From the NCBI RefSeq assembly GCF_900103935.1, contig NZ_FNIC01000005.1, forward strand, positions 1 to 64,000: a stretch of 64,000 bases of DNA, given 5' to 3'. Below are positions 59,614 to 64,000 of this stretch, one piece after another. Position 1 is the first letter of the stretch; each line of letters starts with the position of its first letter. A model generated the notes under the pieces. The model did not search any database. It saw only the letters and a list, made by a program, of their open reading frames with translations, and was not told the origin of the DNA. Origin of the DNA: Nocardioides szechwanensis (lineage in GTDB: Bacteria; Actinomycetota; Actinomycetes; Propionibacteriales; Nocardioidaceae). A program made the translations under genes and the position numbers.

Positions 59614-60306
59614 ATGTCACCGGCCCTCCTGAGCGCCTGGGCCCGGTTGGCTCTCGGGCTCGGATGGGTCGCGTTGCTGGTGCTCACGTTCGGGTTCGGT
59701 GAGCGGGAGTCGTCCCTGGCGGAGCTCGAGGACGCCGTGCGCGCGGGCGAGGTGAGCGACATCGTCGTGTCCGGGGGTCTCAGTGCCCGCGGTCGAGGGA
59801 TGGCGACCGTCGAGCTCCACTGGCGTGAGGGGATCACGCGCTACTCGGCCACGGTCATCGAGGCGCGTCCTCGGAGGTCGGCGCCCCCTCCGCAGCGGCT
59901 CGACGGGGCCGACGTCGTGGTCGGCGACGTGGAAGATCGGCTGGCCAGGATGCAGCCCGGTCTGACGTTCCACCGTGAGGACTACGACCCACCTGGGGTG
60001 TCCACGAGCCTGCTGGGTACGCCGGTGCACGACGGGGCGGCGATGGCGCTGCTCGGGCTGTGGGGGAGCACCGTGCTGCTCCTGGTGCTCTCCCCGCAAC
60101 CGTGGCGCGCGACGCGCTGGGCGTGGTTCTGGCTCATGTGGGTGCCGGTCCCCCTGGGGCAGCTGGCTTACCTGCTCCTGTCCGGACCGGCGCCGGGCAT
60201 GTCGCCGCCGCGCGAGGGGAAGCGACTCACCGGTGGCCAGGGCTTCCTGCTGGCCATTGCCGCCGGGCTCGCGGCCAACCTGATGATCGCGGTCCTGCGA
60301 GGCTGA
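59614..60306 (+). CDS. membrane protein of unknown function
   Basis: A 230-residue protein with a first transmembrane helix (about 8-28), a soluble region (about 35-130, with ELEDAVRAGEVSDIVVSGG, similar to small FtsH-extracellular-like folds that follow a helix), then two or three further helices (about 138-158, 165-190 and a C-terminal one near 212-228). The role is not recognised. It is alone between the divergent Ig-like gene and lon, and is separated from lon by 72 bp containing an inverted repeat. Confidence 0.7.
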   Translation: MSPALLSAWARLALGLGWVALLVLTFGFGERESSLAELEDAVRAGEVSDIVVSGGLSARGRGMATVELHWREGITRYSATVIEARPRRSAPPPQRLDGADVVVGDVEDRLARMQPGLTFHREDYDPPGVSTSLLGTPVHDGAAMALLGLWGSTVLLLVLSPQPWRATRWAWFWLMWVPVPLGQLAYLLLSGPAPGMSPPREGKRLTGGQGFLLAIAAGLAANLMIAVLRG

Positions 60307-60320
60307 CTCGGGTCACGCAT

Positions 60321-60343
60321 GGTGTTCGCCCAAGACGAACACC
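60321..60343. promoter_or_regulatory. inverted repeat upstream of lon
   Basis: GGTGTTCG (60321-60328) and CGAACACC (60336-60343) are perfect arms around CCCAAGA. The GTTCGCC part matches the left half of the ClgR consensus (GTTCGCY), but the right half is one base too close. It could equally be a terminator hairpin of the gene before. Confidence 0.4.
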
Positions 60344-60378
60344 GGAACACCCGCCGCTGCGCCCGGCGTTGAGCCGAC

Positions 60379-62709
<2,331 letters not shown>

Positions 62710-62723
62710 GTCCGTATGGCGGA

Positions 62724-62741
62724 CACGATGTGCACATCGTG
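62724..62741. promoter_or_regulatory. 18-bp perfect palindrome upstream of the thrC promoter
   Basis: CACGATGTGCACATCGTG is a perfect palindrome that covers the position expected for the -35 element (12-30 bp ahead of TACTGT at 62754). It begins 15 bp after the lon stop codon. It suits a dimeric repressor or activator. Confidence 0.6.
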
Positions 62742-62753
62742 AGACGGGCCCCG

Positions 62754-62759
62754 TACTGT
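62754..62759 (+). promoter_or_regulatory. -10 box TACTGT of the thrC leader
   Basis: TACTGT sits 10 bp before the first base of the riboswitch P1 helix, which would put the RNA 5' end just upstream of the aptamer. Confidence 0.5.
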
Positions 62760-62768
62760 TTCCACCAG

Positions 62769-62896
62769 CTCATCAAGAGGGACTGAGGGTACGGCCCAGT
62801 GAAGTCCCGGCAACCGCCGCGTGCCCCCTGCCATTGGCAGTCGCGGAAACGGTGCTAATTCCGTCCCGGTGCGAGGTACGCGCCGGGGAAGATGAG
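62769..62896 (+). ncRNA. SAM riboswitch (S-box/SAM-I type) in the thrC leader
   Basis: The RNA shows the conserved S-box elements in order. P1 is CUCAUC (62769-62774) pairing with GAUGAG (62891-62896). The strand GAGGGACUG (62777-62785) has its GGGAC paired with GUCCC (62804-62808) in P2. The invariant GGCAACC is at 62809-62815, P3 lies near 62817-62846, GGUGCUAAUUCC is at 62851-62862, and a GC-rich P4 hairpin with CCCGG/CCGGG follows. The 3' strand of P1 directly abuts the ribosome site AAGGAGG (62897-62903) of thrC, with no room for a terminator, so control is probably at translation start. The family usually represses methionine/SAM genes when SAM is high. Confidence 0.85.
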
Positions 62897-62907
62897 AAGG
62901 AGGACTC

Positions 62908-64000
62908 ATGAGCACTGTCGTCGCCGAGAAGGTCGACCTCACCCCCACCACCGCCGGCCCCGCGATCCGCGAAGGTGCCTTCGGCAACGCGCGGGCGCTG
63001 GCCTGCCGCGAGTGCGGCCACGAGATCGAGCTGGGCCCCCACTACGCGTGCTCGGAGTGCTTCGGCCCGCTCGAGATCGCCTACGACTTCCCGGTCGTCA
63101 CGCGTGAGGAGATCGAGGCCGGTCCCCGCAACATCTGGCGCTACAAGGCGCTGCTGCCGGTGCCGACCGACATCGAGCAGAGCCCCAACATGGAGCCCGG
63201 GTTCACCCGGCTTCTCAAGGCGGGCAACCTCGGCCGCGAGCTCGGCATCGACAACCTGTGGGTCAAGGACGACAGCACCAACCCCACCAACTCCTTCAAG
63301 GACCGGGTCGTCGCCTGCGCGCTGAGCGCCGCGACCGAGTTCCACTCGAAGGTCTTCGCGTGTCCGTCCACCGGCAACCTGGCCAACGCGGTGGCCGCGG
63401 CCGGCGCCCGCGCCGGCATCAAGACCGTGGTGTTCATCCCCAGCAACCTCGAGACGCCCAAGCAGGTCAACTCGGCGGTCTTCACCGAGTCGCTGGTCGC
63501 CGTCAACGGCAACTACGACGACGTCAACAAGCTGGCCTCCGAGATCGCCGGCGAGGAGGAGGGCTGGGCGTTCGTCAACGTCAACGTCCGTCCCTACTAC
63601 GCCGAGGGCTCCAAGACGCTGGGCTACGAGATCGCCGAGCAGCTCGGCTGGCGGCTGCCCGACCAGATCGTCATCCCGGTCGCGTCCGGCTCGCAGCTGA
63701 CCAAGGTGCACAAGGCGTTCCAGGAGCTGATCAAGCTCGGCCTGGTCGAGGACAAGCCCTACAAGGTCTTCGGTGCGCAGGCCGAGGGCTGCTCGCCGGT
63801 GTCCGCCGCCTACAAGACCGGCACCGACGCGATCCGTCCGGTCAAGCCCGACACGATCGCCAAGAGCCTCGCGATCGGCAACCCGGCCGACGGCATCTAC
63901 GTGCTCGACATCTGCCGCCAGACCGGCGGCGCTGTCGAGGACATCACCGACGACGAGGTCCGCGCCGGCATCGTCCTGCTGGCCCGCACCGAGGGCATCT
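62908..64000 (+). CDS. thrC: threonine synthase (3' end outside window)
   Basis: ThrC converts O-phospho-L-homoserine to threonine, using PLP, at the branch point where homoserine carbon can also go to methionine. About 364 residues are visible, most of a typical 420-430. An N-terminal zinc-ribbon-like pattern CRECGHEI ... CSECFGPL is seen (about 30-53), as in long ThrC forms. The cofactor Lys is K131 in TNSFKDR. ACPSTGNLANAVAAAGARAG and the later VASGSQLTK (phosphate-binding loop) support the assignment. ATG 62908 has AAGGAGG five bases upstream. The frame is uninterrupted to the window end, where it is cut mid-codon. It is preceded by the SAM riboswitch. Confidence 0.95.
   Translation, partial: MSTVVAEKVDLTPTTAGPAIREGAFGNARALACRECGHEIELGPHYACSECFGPLEIAYDFPVVTREEIEAGPRNIWRYKALLPVPTDIEQSPNMEPGFTRLLKAGNLGRELGIDNLWVKDDSTNPTNSFKDRVVACALSAATEFHSKVFACPSTGNLANAVAAAGARAGIKTVVFIPSNLETPKQVNSAVFTESLVAVNGNYDDVNKLASEIAGEEEGWAFVNVNVRPYYAEGSKTLGYEIAEQLGWRLPDQIVIPVASGSQLTKVHKAFQELIKLGLVEDKPYKVFGAQAEGCSPVSAAYKTGTDAIRPVKPDTIAKSLAIGNPADGIYVLDICRQTGGAVEDITDDEVRAGIVLLARTEGI

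Noticed and set aside
60321..60343. HspR HAIR element upstream of lon
   Set aside because: The 7-nt spacing is the same, but the arms are GGTGTTCG/CGAACACC, not CTTGAGT/ACTCAAG.
60321..60343. LexA/SOS box upstream of lon
   Set aside because: The half sites are in the order GTTCG...CGAAC; the actinobacterial SOS box has CGAAC before GTTC with a shorter centre.

Overview
The window looks like chromosome from a high-GC Gram-positive actinobacterium, most likely Nocardioides or a close Nocardioidaceae relative. The basis is strong G/C third-position bias, many GTG starts, and typical actinobacterial families: DUF222/HNH, DUF3263, DUF4032, a DUF6318-like lipoprotein, LytR_C, actinobacterial OtsA/OtsB and SoxR. 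Many start codons sit 6-7 nt downstream of a TANNNT -10 box, the signature of leaderless transcripts. Species level is inference only.

Layout. 1-0.34 kb: 3' end of an IS5-type transposase, cut by the window edge, stopping exactly at the ispF stop codon. 0.33-9.7 kb: housekeeping genes (ispF, a membrane-linked molybdopterin oxidoreductase, an SDR, two secreted proteins, cysS, rlmB, a metallophosphoesterase). 9.7-20.5 kb: a TetR regulator, an acyl-CoA dehydrogenase, and a seven-gene importer locus (two paralogous lipoprotein binding proteins, a LivH-LivM fusion permease, two ATPases, a secreted anchored protein and a small membrane protein with an Ada-like metal motif). 20.5-24 kb: DUF4032 kinase-like protein, GH13 glycosidase and SoxR on the minus strand. 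24-33 kb: SDR, MFS exporter, tRNA-Thr(UGU), pdxY, GMC oxidoreductase plus aldehyde dehydrogenase, glutamate-synthase-like protein, aldo/keto reductase. 33-39.8 kb: extradiol dioxygenase and ung, a Tat-exported amine oxidase with a secreted propeller protein, and a TetR/class II aldolase/PfkB operon. 39.8-47.4 kb: two paralogous PLP decarboxylases bracketing secreted proteins and a DUF222 HNH protein. 47-60 kb: transporter, peptidoglycan peptidase, alpha/beta hydrolase, otsA, a two-component system, Gfo/Idh oxidoreductase, DUF3263-LytR_C, otsB, secreted proteins. 60.3-64 kb: lon, then a SAM riboswitch in front of thrC, which runs off the end.

How parts may work together. Four transcription units (binding protein 1, binding protein 2, the SDR at 24 kb, the GMC/aldehyde dehydrogenase pair) carry near-identical promoter elements sharing GTTCTAGTT. 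Two of these fit the TNNAACNNGTTNNA pattern of KstR-type TetR repressors. This suggests one regulon combining uptake of a hydrophobic or alcohol-like substrate with its oxidation (alcohol to aldehyde to acid, then acyl-CoA dehydrogenation). A second non-coding feature is a 67-bp hairpin-forming repeat found twice, each time between the 3' ends of convergent genes. Every stretch without a gene is shorter than 300 bp.
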